From Streptomyces sp. TRM49041 (GTDB lineage: Bacteria; Actinomycetota; Actinomycetes; Streptomycetales; Streptomycetaceae), in NCBI RefSeq assembly GCF_008271805.1, contig NZ_VSRY01000122.1, forward strand, positions 1-64,000: a DNA stretch of 64,000 nucleotides. Direction: 5' to 3'. The position numbers and the translations under genes were made by a program. This document shows, piece after piece, positions 1-12,385 of this stretch. Positions within the stretch are counted from its first letter, which is position 1. Every line of letters begins with the position of its first letter. The notes beneath the pieces were generated by a model that did no database searches, was not told where the DNA came from, and worked only from the letters and a program-made list of their open reading frames with translations.

Positions 1-1371
1 TAAGTCTATTTCAGGTTTCAGTGGTTGGCGGGTTGATTTTCGTGAGGTAGTCGGCGAGGGAGTTCAGGATCTCGTCGGCGGTCTTGGTCCAGGTGAAGGG
101 CCGGGGGTTCTCGTTCCATCCGTCGATCCAGGCCGTGATGTCTTGCTCCAGGGCCTTCACGGAGGTGTGCACGCCGCGGCGGATGAGCTTGTCCGTCAAC
201 AGGCCGAACCACCGCTCGACCTGGTTCATCCAGGAGGAGCCGGTGGGGGTGAAGTGGATGTGGAAACGCGGGTGTTTCCCCAGCCACGTCTTGATCTCGG
301 CGGTGTTGTGGGTGGCGTAATTGTCACAGACCAGGTGGACGTCGAGGCCGGCGGGCACGACCTTGTCGATCCGAATCAGGAACTTCTTGAACTCGATGGC
401 CCGGTGGCGGCGGTGCAGTGCTGATATGACGCTGCCGTCGGCGATGTTGAAGGCGGCGAACAGGCTGGTGATGCCGTGCCTGTAGTAGTCATGGGTGCGC
501 CGCTCGGGCATGCCGGGCATCATCGGCAGAACCGGCTGGGACCGGTCCAGCGCCTGGATCTGGCTCTTCTCGTCCACGCACAGCACCACCGCTTTCTCGG
601 GCGGGTTGTGGTATAGGCCGACGACGTCGACGACCTTCGCGACGAACTGCGGGTCGGTGGAGAGCTTGAACGCGTCCTGGAGATGGGGCTTGAGGTCGAA
701 CTTCTTCCAGATCCGCCCGATGGTGGACTTCGACAGCCCGGAGTGCTTCGCCATCGAGGCCCGCGACCAGTGGGTGTCCTTGCCCGGGGAGGACTCCAAC
801 GTCGCCGTGAGCACGTCCTCCACCTGGTTCAGCAGGATCGAGGGCGGCCTGCCGGGGCGGGCCTCGTCAATCAGCCCGTCCAGCCGCAACCGGATGAACC
901 TTGACCGCCAGCGGTTCACCGTGCCCGGTGCGACGCCGAGTTCAGCGGCGATCTCCTTGTTGGTCCCGCCCTCCGCACATCGCAGCACGATCCTCGCCCG
1001 CAGCGCCAGGAACTGCGCGGTCTTCGCCCGCCGCGCCCAGCGCGTCAGCTCGGCACGCTCGGCCTCGCTGAGCACCAGCTCCGGCTTGCGCCGGCCCGGC
1101 CGAGGCTCGTCCACCAGGCCCGCCACCCGCCGGACCACGAACCGCGAGCGCCACTTACGCACCGTCTCCGTGGACACCCCGAAGTCCGCCGCCACAGCGG
1201 TGTTGGAACCACCCTCGGCACAGGCCAGGATGATCCGGGCCCGCTCCGCCACACGAGCCGACACCGCACCACCCACCGCCCAACGCGCCAACTCCGCCCG
1301 CTCCTCAGCAGACAACACGACTTCGACAGCACGAGGACCCCGAGACGCCATGAAAACAGCCTACAGACTTA
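1..1371 (-). mobile_element. IS630-type insertion sequence, complete
   Basis: One transposase gene fills the element. A TA dinucleotide stands at each end (1-2 and 1370-1371), as expected for IS630/Tc1 elements, which insert at and duplicate TA. The ends just inside are imperfect inverted repeats: both begin AGTCT and share a GTTTCA-like block about 8 bases further in. The transposase stop codon (11-13) falls inside the left repeat. The left TA is at the window edge, so the outer flank cannot be checked. The right end lies about 60 bp from the XRE gene stop. Confidence 0.8.
11..1351 (-). CDS. IS630-family transposase with duplicated helix-turn-helix
   Basis: The 446-residue protein catalyses cut-and-paste movement of the element. 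The C-terminal half has the DDE catalytic core of the family: Asp in LCVDEKSQ, Asp in CDNYATH, and Glu in NQVERWFG. The N-terminal region is unusual. Residues about 12-85 and about 93-168 are two copies of the same helix-turn-helix module, each ending in a W-R-S-R-F helix followed by a G-L-x-D-E-x-R-P-G-R linker. Most IS630 transposases have one such module and about 350 residues. The reading frame is intact, so the element may be active. Confidence 0.9.
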   Translation of the reverse strand: MASRGPRAVEVVLSAEERAELARWAVGGAVSARVAERARIILACAEGGSNTAVAADFGVSTETVRKWRSRFVVRRVAGLVDEPRPGRRKPELVLSEAERAELTRWARRAKTAQFLALRARIVLRCAEGGTNKEIAAELGVAPGTVNRWRSRFIRLRLDGLIDEARPGRPPSILLNQVEDVLTATLESSPGKDTHWSRASMAKHSGLSKSTIGRIWKKFDLKPHLQDAFKLSTDPQFVAKVVDVVGLYHNPPEKAVVLCVDEKSQIQALDRSQPVLPMMPGMPERRTHDYYRHGITSLFAAFNIADGSVISALHRRHRAIEFKKFLIRIDKVVPAGLDVHLVCDNYATHNTAEIKTWLGKHPRFHIHFTPTGSSWMNQVERWFGLLTDKLIRRGVHTSVKALEQDITAWIDGWNENPRPFTWTKTADEILNSLADYLTKINPPTTET

Positions 1372-1431
1372 GTCTCGCCATTTCCGGCGAGGACACTAGG
1401 TCATCGACGAGTGAACTCCATGAGTTTCTGA

Positions 1432-2541
1432 TTAATAGGACTGCTCCACCTCAGCCATGAGCAACCGAAGGGTGAGGGAGTGCTTTTCCGGAGGGAGCGA
1501 GTCGAGCGCTGCGCGCGCATATTTCGTGCCACCGTGCTTGTCACCGGATCGCGCGAGCATCAACCCTCGGTGCATTTCAAGATGTGTAGCGAACCGGGGG
1601 AGGGAGTCCGGGATTTCCCTGCGTGCGGCTTCCTGTGCCTCGACTGCTGTCGTCTCGTCTCCGAGTCGTGCGGCGAGAAGCGAGACAAAGACATTCATGC
1701 GCCACCATGGCACCGCATAGTCAGAAGTCTGCTCGTAAGATCCTGCCCGGTCGAAGATTCCACGCCCGTCGTCCATAAGCGCTCGCGCCGTTTTGTCGTC
1801 ACCCCGAATTGCTGCGGCGTGTGCCTTTCCCATGACGGCATTCAGTAGGCCAAGGGATGGTTTCTCGCTGATGGCCATTGCCTGATCGGCAAGCATGTCG
1901 GCAACTCCGAGCGCTGCACCCTCGTACCCCAGGGCGATTGCCGCCCGTCCGCGAACCCAGACCCGCGCGTCGTCGTCGCCGGATTGATCGGCGGCTTCGG
2001 CGGCAAGCCGATACCAGCTGACTGCCTTGGTTCCATCCGACCCCGGAAACGTCTTGGCATAGAGGGTCATAAGCCGAGACGCGACGGACCACAGGTGTGG
2101 AGTGTCCAGCTGCTGCTGGACTACGACGAGTTCGCGGGATACCCGCCGCTGAATATCGGCTGCGCCGAGACTCATGTACTCCGTGCCGTATTCGGCTAGC
2201 TTCCCTTCCCATTCGTCCAACGAGGGGCCGCCGCGAAGTCGGGCAGCGAACCCGGCACTGAGAAGGTCTGATGCGACAACGGGCGCTATTGCGGTGGCTG
2301 CAACGTCTGACAGGAACGTACGGCGCTTCACTTCACCCTCTAGAACAGCTAGGGGCACGTCCAGGACGGCCGACAGGCACCGGAGATAGAAGGACCCCGG
2401 CACCACTTTGGAACGCTCCCAGCGGCTGACGTACTCCCGATTGAGTCCCGTCCCGAAAGCCTCGTTGATCTCGTCCGCCAGTCGCCCTTGGGACCATCCT
2501 CGTGCTTCGCGTAGGTCCTTGATCAATACCCCGATGGTCAT
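1432..2541 (-). CDS. XRE-family transcriptional regulator
   Basis: The 369-residue protein has an N-terminal Cro/C1-type helix-turn-helix (about residues 5-65; GWSQGRLADEI and the recognition stretch NREYVSRWERSKVVPG). A long, mostly alpha-helical C-terminal half follows, Ala-rich and TPR-like, with no catalytic motif. This layout is common among Streptomyces regulators that sit beside small accessory operons. It is transcribed away from the plus-strand operon starting at 2715. The paired GCCCCT hexamers (2550-2622) begin 9 bp upstream of its ATG, which suggests autoregulation and control of the neighbour operon (inference). The gene ends about 60 bp from the insertion sequence. Confidence 0.85.
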   Translation of the reverse strand: MTIGVLIKDLREARGWSQGRLADEINEAFGTGLNREYVSRWERSKVVPGSFYLRCLSAVLDVPLAVLEGEVKRRTFLSDVAATAIAPVVASDLLSAGFAARLRGGPSLDEWEGKLAEYGTEYMSLGAADIQRRVSRELVVVQQQLDTPHLWSVASRLMTLYAKTFPGSDGTKAVSWYRLAAEAADQSGDDDARVWVRGRAAIALGYEGAALGVADMLADQAMAISEKPSLGLLNAVMGKAHAAAIRGDDKTARALMDDGRGIFDRAGSYEQTSDYAVPWWRMNVFVSLLAARLGDETTAVEAQEAARREIPDSLPRFATHLEMHRGLMLARSGDKHGGTKYARAALDSLPPEKHSLTLRLLMAEVEQSY

Positions 2542-2549
2542 GTCTCCAT

Positions 2550-2622
2550 CTTGCCCCTACGGCGGCCCCTGCGCTGGGTAAGTACGCGCGTTCGACGGCG
2601 ACTTGCCCCTATCGGTGCCCCT
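2550..2622. promoter_or_regulatory. Two paired-hexamer operator candidates
   Basis: GCCCCT occurs at 2553-2558 and 2565-2570, and again at 2605-2610 and 2617-2622. The spacing is exactly 12 bp inside each pair. The two 21-bp blocks (2550-2570, 2602-2622), each starting CTTGCCCCTA, start 52 bp apart, about five helical turns. They lie between the divergent XRE gene and the plus-strand operon, so the XRE protein is the obvious candidate ligand (inference). Confidence 0.55.
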
Positions 2623-2714
2623 AGCCCGCGTCCATGCCAGGCGGGACGATCAGCGGGCGCCGCGCGCACCACGGATCACCGCAAGGGACGACGCCAAAGC
2701 GAAGGACCCGGACC

Positions 2715-2900
2715 ATGGATCACAAGCCCGCCCACGAGACCGATGAGGTGGACAAGTTGGCCGCCCTGATACAGGCGGGCGGGTTCTGGCGGCTTGCACC
2801 CGAGTGGGTGCCGCGGACCGGCTACGTGCCGCCCACACGCCCGGTACTCATCAGGGTCCGTGACGGCCTGGAACACAGGTGGCGCCATGTACACGCATGA
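2715..2900 (+). CDS. Small hypothetical protein
   Basis: The 61-residue protein starts at an ATG preceded by GAAGGACC. It has an acidic N-terminus (HETDEVDKLAALI) and a C-terminal stretch W-V-P-R-T-G-Y-V-P-P-T-R-P. No domain is recognised. It is the first gene of the operon divergent from the XRE regulator, and its stop overlaps the next gene by 14 bp, which suggests translational coupling. Confidence 0.5.
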   Translation: MDHKPAHETDEVDKLAALIQAGGFWRLAPEWVPRTGYVPPTRPVLIRVRDGLEHRWRHVHA

Positions 2901-3132
2901 GAACCCACGTGAGCACCCGCGAGTGTGGGAGCCGGGAGAAACCGCCCGGGACTCCGCTACGGGCCGGGTGGGGCGCGTGATGGGGCATGTCGGCCCGCGC
3001 TACCAGCTTCGTCCGCTGAACGGCGGCAAGGAGTGGGAAGCCGAACCCGACGACATGCGTCCGGCAATGCAGTCCGACGCCCTGAGCGGCGCTGTGGCTG
3101 AGGTGAACGCACGTACGCGCTGGGGCTGCTGA
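2887..3132 (+). CDS. Small WEPGE-type hypothetical protein
   Basis: The 81-residue protein contains VWEPGETARDSATGRVGRVM and a later LRPLNGGKEWEAEPDDMRPA. I recognise this as the pattern of small Streptomyces proteins often found next to XRE regulators, but their function is unknown. The fold is probably a small beta-barrel (inference from the alternating Gly/hydrophobic pattern). The start has a good ribosome site (AGGTGG, 5 nt before ATG). It overlaps the upstream gene, and its stop (TGA) abuts the GTG of the next. Confidence 0.6.
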   Translation: MYTHENPREHPRVWEPGETARDSATGRVGRVMGHVGPRYQLRPLNGGKEWEAEPDDMRPAMQSDALSGAVAEVNARTRWGC

Positions 3133-3411
3133 GTGTCGGATGAGAGCACGGCCGCCGGCCCATTCGCGGGAACTCCATACGAGAACAGCCCCGAAGGGTG
3201 GTGGACCGAGTACGGGGGAGCACTGGACGTGAAGTCCGGAGTGGTCTACCTCCCTCCCGGTTCCAAGCACATTCCGTGCCGCTGGGAATCGTGCAAACAC
3301 GGATGCCGAGAGCAGAAGAACGCACCGCGAGAAGCCTCTACTACCGAGTCCTGCAACTACTACAGACAGAAAGGGAGTGCCAATGGAAACCACCGAGCGC
3401 GCGAGACTTGA
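3133..3411 (+). CDS. Small Cys-containing hypothetical protein
   Basis: The 92-residue ORF starts with GTG directly after the preceding stop. A cluster CRWESCKHGC (about residues 49-58) with a later Cys could bind metal, but no known zinc finger is recognised. Its last 29 bp overlap the next gene in another frame, so the C-terminus past residue 80 may be poorly constrained. The directly adjacent stop and start favour a real, coupled gene; confidence is moderate. Confidence 0.5.
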   Translation: MSDESTAAGPFAGTPYENSPEGWWTEYGGALDVKSGVVYLPPGSKHIPCRWESCKHGCREQKNAPREASTTESCNYYRQKGSANGNHRARET

Positions 3412-4504
3412 CGCGTTCTTCGGCAAGATCACCGCGACATTCGCCCCGACCGAGCATCCGTCCTCGCTGCTGATCACCCATCTCTTGCCCGAGCGTCCCT
3501 CGTTCGTCGAGGCCGTGGGCAGGGTGACGCAGCTCCGCGCGGTGCTGCCCAAGCCCAAGTCCATCCACGCGAGCGCCCGCCGCGAGATCGAAAAGGCGCA
3601 CCCGTGCGACGAGCTGTCCCGGGAGCTGTTCAGCGACCCCGACACGGCCGTGAGCTACCTGGAGAACAGAGCGGCCGGTGAACCGCTCGTCTTACTCGAT
3701 GTGGGCGGCTACTTCGCCCCCTCGCTGGACGCGATCTGTGAGCGGTTTTCGGGAACCATCCTCGGCGTGGTCGAGGATACCGAGAACGGTCACCGCCGTT
3801 ACGCCGAGCGGGACAAGCTGCCGTGTCCCGTGATCAGCGTGGCTCGCTCGCCGCTCAAGGAACCTGAAGACTTCCTGGTCGGACAGTCCGTCGTGTTCTC
3901 CACGGAAGCGCTGCTGCGGCAGCGGAACGACATCCTGCACGGGCGTCCCGCCCTGGTAATCGGCTTCGGCAAGCTGGGCAGCTCGATTGCCCGCCTGCTG
4001 CACGTCAAGGGCGTGCGCGTCATCGTCTACGACGTGGACCCCGTGCGGCGGGCACAGGCCATGTCGCAGGGGTTCGAGGTGGCCCGAGATCGCGACCAGG
4101 CCATAGCGACGGCGGGGCTCGTGCTGTGCGCGACGGGCCAACTGTCGCTGCGTGGCGAGGACTTCCCCCAGCTCAAGAACGGGGCCTATGTCGCCACTGT
4201 GACCAGCTCGGAAGACGAGCTGGAGTTGAGTGGGCTCCCCTCGGGCTACACCCGTGACAGCGGCGGCGAGCACGTGACCTGCTACAGCACTCGGGGGCAC
4301 TACTTCTATCTGCTGAACGAGGGCGAGGCGGTCAACTTCATCCACGGTGCGAGCGTTGGACCGTTCATCGCGCTCGTTCAGGGCGAACTCTTGGCGGGCG
4401 CCGCCAAACTCGCCCGTGGGGACCTGGACAGCGCTATGCATGAGGTGCCCACCGCCGACCGGGAAGCCATCGCGGCTTCCTGGATCCACTACTACAACAG
4501 GTGA
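3383..4504 (+). CDS. S-adenosylhomocysteine-hydrolase-like NAD-binding protein
   Basis: The 373-residue protein resembles adenosylhomocysteinase along its length. It has a Rossmann NAD site (ALVIGFGKLGSSIARLLHVKG, followed by an acidic YDVD at the next strand), the E-x-T region (GVVEDTENGHRR), a K-x-x-x-D pair (LKEPEDF) and the C-terminal LLNEGEAVNFIHG segment. It is shorter than true enzymes (about 430-490) and important residues differ: the DDGGD block reads LLDVGGY, and no GHFD histidine motif is present. The chemistry is therefore probably changed. ATG 3383 is preferred over GTG 3377 because AAGGGAG (3371-3377) is well spaced. Codon 104 is TTA. It is likely co-transcribed with the NUDIX gene 4 bp downstream. 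Confidence 0.7.
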   Translation: METTERARLDAFFGKITATFAPTEHPSSLLITHLLPERPSFVEAVGRVTQLRAVLPKPKSIHASARREIEKAHPCDELSRELFSDPDTAVSYLENRAAGEPLVLLDVGGYFAPSLDAICERFSGTILGVVEDTENGHRRYAERDKLPCPVISVARSPLKEPEDFLVGQSVVFSTEALLRQRNDILHGRPALVIGFGKLGSSIARLLHVKGVRVIVYDVDPVRRAQAMSQGFEVARDRDQAIATAGLVLCATGQLSLRGEDFPQLKNGAYVATVTSSEDELELSGLPSGYTRDSGGEHVTCYSTRGHYFYLLNEGEAVNFIHGASVGPFIALVQGELLAGAAKLARGDLDSAMHEVPTADREAIAASWIHYYNR

Positions 4505-4508
4505 TCGA

Positions 4509-5051
4509 ATGCCCATCACGGCAGACCACATCCGTACGACCGTCGCCGAGTACACCGACGCGCACCCCGAGGACAAGCACGCGCTTGCCCCGCTCGGTGA
4601 GCTGCTGGACCAGGGCGCCGACGTGACGAGCCGGAAGGAGTTCCGTGGGCACGTGACCGCCGGGGCGGTGCTCGTCAACAACCAGGGCGAAGCGCTGTTC
4701 ATCCGTCACATGGCACTCGACAAGTGGCTGACCCCCGGCGGGCACCTGGAACCCGAGGACGTGAACCTGATGGGCGCGGCGCTGCGCGAGCTGATCGAGG
4801 AAACGGGAATCACGCTCGGCGTCTCCCCCGTGCAGGCAACCCCCGTGCACATCGACGTGCACCCCATCCCCGCCAACGAGAGCAAGGGTGAGGGCGCCCA
4901 CTGGCACGCGGACTTCCGTTACCTCTTCCGTGCGGGCGGCGACCAGGCCGTGAAACTGCAAGAAGAGGAAGTGAGCGGGTACGCGTGGCGCAGCGCGGAC
5001 ACGATCTCTGACGAGGCTCTGCGTTCGCGAGTCGCTGCCGCGCTCCGCTAG
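4509..5051 (+). CDS. NUDIX hydrolase
   Basis: The 180-residue protein carries a Nudix box, GGHLEPEDVNLMGAALRELI followed by EETGI (about residues 76-100). The box is slightly relaxed: Asp stands where the first Glu is usual, and there is one extra residue before the R-E-L core. Family members hydrolyse nucleoside diphosphates linked to another moiety; the substrate here is unknown. About 50 residues precede the Nudix fold. The gene follows the SAHH-like gene by 4 bp, so the two products probably act in one pathway (inference). Confidence 0.85.
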   Translation: MPITADHIRTTVAEYTDAHPEDKHALAPLGELLDQGADVTSRKEFRGHVTAGAVLVNNQGEALFIRHMALDKWLTPGGHLEPEDVNLMGAALRELIEETGITLGVSPVQATPVHIDVHPIPANESKGEGAHWHADFRYLFRAGGDQAVKLQEEEVSGYAWRSADTISDEALRSRVAAALR

Positions 5052-5334
5052 ACAGTTCGCAGTCGGCCCCGCCCTGTCCGTGCCTCCCCGTCGCGGACGT
5101 GCGGGGCCGGGTACTGTCTCTAGCCTCGCCCTCGCTGCGGTCGCACACGTAGGTGCCTCGCTGCGGCACGGTGTAGACGTACCCGGGTTCCCGCAGGTGC
5201 CGGACCGCACGACGGGCGGTGTCCCGCGCGACGCCCCATCGCTGGATCAATGAGGACTACGAGGGAATCGGACGGTCGACGGCGAGAGTGCCTGACTCGA
5301 TGTCCCGGATGATCTCCCCCGCGATCTGCTGATC
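5052..5334 (-). pseudogene. GntR-family regulator, broken by an amber codon
   Basis: Translating the minus strand gives a winged-helix of the short Streptomyces GntR type: QQIAGEIIRDIESGTLAVDR, then PIPS-stop-SSLIQRWGVARDTARRAVRHL, then GYVYTVPQRGTYVCD. Homologues typically have Ser-Glu before the second half, so TAG at 5257-5259 is most simply explained as GAG changed to TAG. Upstream of QQIAGE no good start is visible, so the 5' end also looks lost or rearranged. The 3' part runs on in frame over the tail of the NUDIX gene. Nothing convincing was found in 5335-5476. Confidence 0.6.
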
Positions 5335-5476
5335 CCCACGCCGGAGGCCAGGACGTGCGCCTCCGGGTCGCCGGGGTGGTCGTCGTCGGCGAGGGGCGCG
5401 TCGAGGACGGCGGACCGGAAGCCGGCCGGCCGGTAGGCGTCGGAGCAGTCGACGGTCGCATGTCTCACGAGTGAAG

Positions 5477-6229
5477 TCATGGAGTCGGACTGCCGGACGG
5501 GCCCGGTCCGGCCGAGCGGATTATGCCCTGGGCCCGGGCGGCGGCCAGCCAGGAGGGGAACTCACCCAGAAGCCGGTCGTACAGCATGTCGTCGGAGACC
5601 CGGCGGGGGTCGCGGCCCGCCGGGAAGAAGCCCGCGTTGTCGACGGGCCGCGTCCTCGGCACAGGCAGCTGGTCGAGCCTGCGGAGGAAGTCGAACTGGT
5701 CGCCGCGCGGGTCGCCGAAGCCGACGAACTGCCAGAACATCGGCAGCGCGGCCGCCTTGCACAGATACCGCCGGGCGGCGAGCCTGCTGCTGGGCCCGCC
5801 GTCCGTCTGGAAGACGACGAACGCCGGGGCGGTGGCGCCGCTGTCGAGGTAGTGGTCGATGACGGCGTCCATGGCCAGGTGGTAGTTGGTCAGGCCCATG
5901 TGGCCGAGCCCGGAGACGATCCGGTCGATGCTCCCCTGGTGGCCGCCGAGATCGATGTCGGTCAGGGCGTCCACGTCGGTGGAGAAGAACACGACCGGTA
6001 CGCGCCCGTCGTCGTCCAGGTTCGCGGAGAGACCGAGCACCCGGTCGGCGAGGGCCTGGACGCTGCCGTCCCGGTAGTAGCGGCGCATCGAACCGGAGTG
6101 GTCCACCACCAGGTAGACCGCGGCTCTCTCCCCGCCGAGCCCGTGCTTGCGGAGCGAGACACCCGCGCGCTTGTAGAGGTCGACCAGCGCGGGTGCGGTC
6201 TGCTCGATCTTCCGGAGGTCGACGGCCAT
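5477..6229 (-). CDS. von Willebrand factor A domain protein
   Basis: The 250-residue protein is essentially a single vWA domain. The MIDAS metal-site residues are visible: DHSGSM (about residues 43-48), the Thr in MGLTNYH and the Asp in FQTDGG. It resembles TerY/TerF-type vWA proteins of tellurite/stress-resistance loci, but no ter genes are nearby. It is probably cytoplasmic (no signal peptide). The ATG at 6229 is chosen because of GGGGAG six bases upstream; a longer frame exists but has no better start. It is transcribed after the gltD terminator, probably from its own promoter in 6230-6286. Confidence 0.8.
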   Translation of the reverse strand: MAVDLRKIEQTAPALVDLYKRAGVSLRKHGLGGERAAVYLVVDHSGSMRRYYRDGSVQALADRVLGLSANLDDDGRVPVVFFSTDVDALTDIDLGGHQGSIDRIVSGLGHMGLTNYHLAMDAVIDHYLDSGATAPAFVVFQTDGGPSSRLAARRYLCKAAALPMFWQFVGFGDPRGDQFDFLRRLDQLPVPRTRPVDNAGFFPAGRDPRRVSDDMLYDRLLGEFPSWLAAARAQGIIRSAGPGPSGSPTP

Positions 6230-6286
6230 TTGCACTCCCCCTGCGTGACTCGCTTCGTACGCACCGAAGTTACGCCACCGCAAGGC

Positions 6287-6330
6287 GCAGCGCCTGCCAT
6301 GGGTCCGGTCGGGGACATGGCAGGCGCTGC
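6287..6330. terminator. Hairpin downstream of gltD
   Basis: A perfect 15-bp inverted repeat (6287-6301 with 6316-6330, 14-nt loop) lies 43 nt downstream of the gltD stop. There is no T-run, as is usual in Streptomyces terminators. It separates gltBD from the vWA gene. Confidence 0.6.
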
Positions 6331-6372
6331 TGTGTTCCGTACGCCGTTGTACGGGACGACTACGACGGTGCG

Positions 6373-7825
6373 TTACACCGTCAGAGCACGGTCCGTCGGG
6401 CGGACCGGCGCGGGCAGCTCGCTCGCACCGGTCAGATAGCGGTCCACGCCACGGGCGGCTGAGCGGCCCTCGGCGATGGCCCACACGATGAGGGACTGGC
6501 CGCGGCCGGCGTCACCGGCGACGAAGACGCCGTCGACGTTGGTCGCGAAGTCGCCGTCGCGGGCGACGTTGCCGCGCTCGTCGAGCTCCAGGCCGAACTG
6601 CTCGACCAGGCCGTTCTCGACGTCCGTACCGGTGAAGCCCATCGCGAGGGTGACCAGCTGGGCGGGGATCTTCCGCTCGGTGCCGGGCTTCTGCGTGAGC
6701 TTGCCGTCGACGAACTCGACCTCGACGAGGTGGAGGAACTGGACGTTGCCCTCCTCGTCGCCCTCGAAGTGGGTGGTGGAGACGGAGTAGACCCGCTCGC
6801 CGCCCTCCTCGTGGGCCGAGGTGACCTTGTACAGCATGGGGAAGGTCGGCCACGGCTGGTGCGGCGCCCGGTCCTCGCCCGGCTTGGGCATGATCTCCAG
6901 CTGGGTGACGGAGGCCGCGCCCTGGCGGTGGGCGGTGCCCACGCAGTCCGCGCCGGTGTCGCCGCCGCCGATGACCACGACGTGCTTGCCCTCGGCGGTG
7001 ATCGGCGGGGTGACGAAGTCGCCCTCCTGCACCTTGTTCGCGAGCGGCAGGTACTCCATCGCCTGGTGGACGCCCTTGAGCTCACGGCCGGGCACGGGCA
7101 GGTCGCGCGCGGTGGTCGCACCGGCCGCGATGACGACCGCGTCGTACCGCTTGCGCAGGTCCGTGGCCTTCAGGTCGCGACCGATCTCGATGCCCGTACG
7201 GAAGCGGGTGCCCTCCGCGCGCATCTGCTCGATGCGCCGGTTGATGTGCCGCTTCTCCATCTTGAACTCGGGGATGCCGTAGCGGAGCAGGCCACCGATG
7301 CGGTCGGCGCGCTCGTACACGGCGACCGTGTGGCCGGCCCGGGTCAGCTGCTGCGCGGCGGCGAGACCCGCCGGACCGGAGCCGATGACGGCGACGGTCT
7401 TGCCGGAGAGCCGCTCCGGAGGCTGGGGCGTCACATTGCCCGAGTCCCAGGCCTTGTCGATGATCGAGACTTCGACGTTCTTGATGGTGACGGCCGGCTG
7501 GTTGATGCCGAGCACGCACGCCGCCTCGCAGGGCGCGGGACAGAGCCGCCCGGTGAACTCCGGGAAGTTGTTCGTGGCGTGCAGCCGCTCGTACGCGGCG
7601 CCCCAGTCCTCGCGGTAGGCGAAGTCGTTCCACTCGGGGATGAGGTTTCCGAGGGGGCAGCCGTTGTGGCAGAACGGGATGCCGCAGTCCATGCACCGGG
7701 ACGCCTGCTTGCTGATGATCGGCAGCAGGGAGCCGGGGACGTAGACCTCGTTCCAGTCCTTGACGCGCTCGCCGACCGGGCGGGTCTCGGCGACCTCACG
7801 GCCGGTGGTCAGGAAGCCCTTGGGG

Positions 7826-7833
<8 letters not shown>
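6373..7833 (-). CDS. gltD: Glutamate synthase (NADPH) small subunit
   Basis: The 486-residue beta subunit passes NADPH electrons to the large subunit for conversion of 2-oxoglutarate and glutamine to two glutamates. The N-terminal cysteine-rich region holds the 4Fe-4S ligands ([14 protein letters not shown] near residue 47). The FAD site [13 protein letters not shown] lies near residue 150 and the NADPH site [11 protein letters not shown] near residue 290. The length is normal. It overlaps the end of gltB by 8 bp, so the two subunits are translationally coupled. Confidence 0.97.

Positions 7834-12385
<4,552 letters not shown>

Noticed and set aside
5335..5476. Coding remnant between the broken GntR gene and the vWA gene
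   Set aside because: One minus-strand frame looks protein-like (YRPAGFRSAVLDAPLADDDH), but no family is recognised and it runs out of frame with the GntR remnant; not enough to call a gene.
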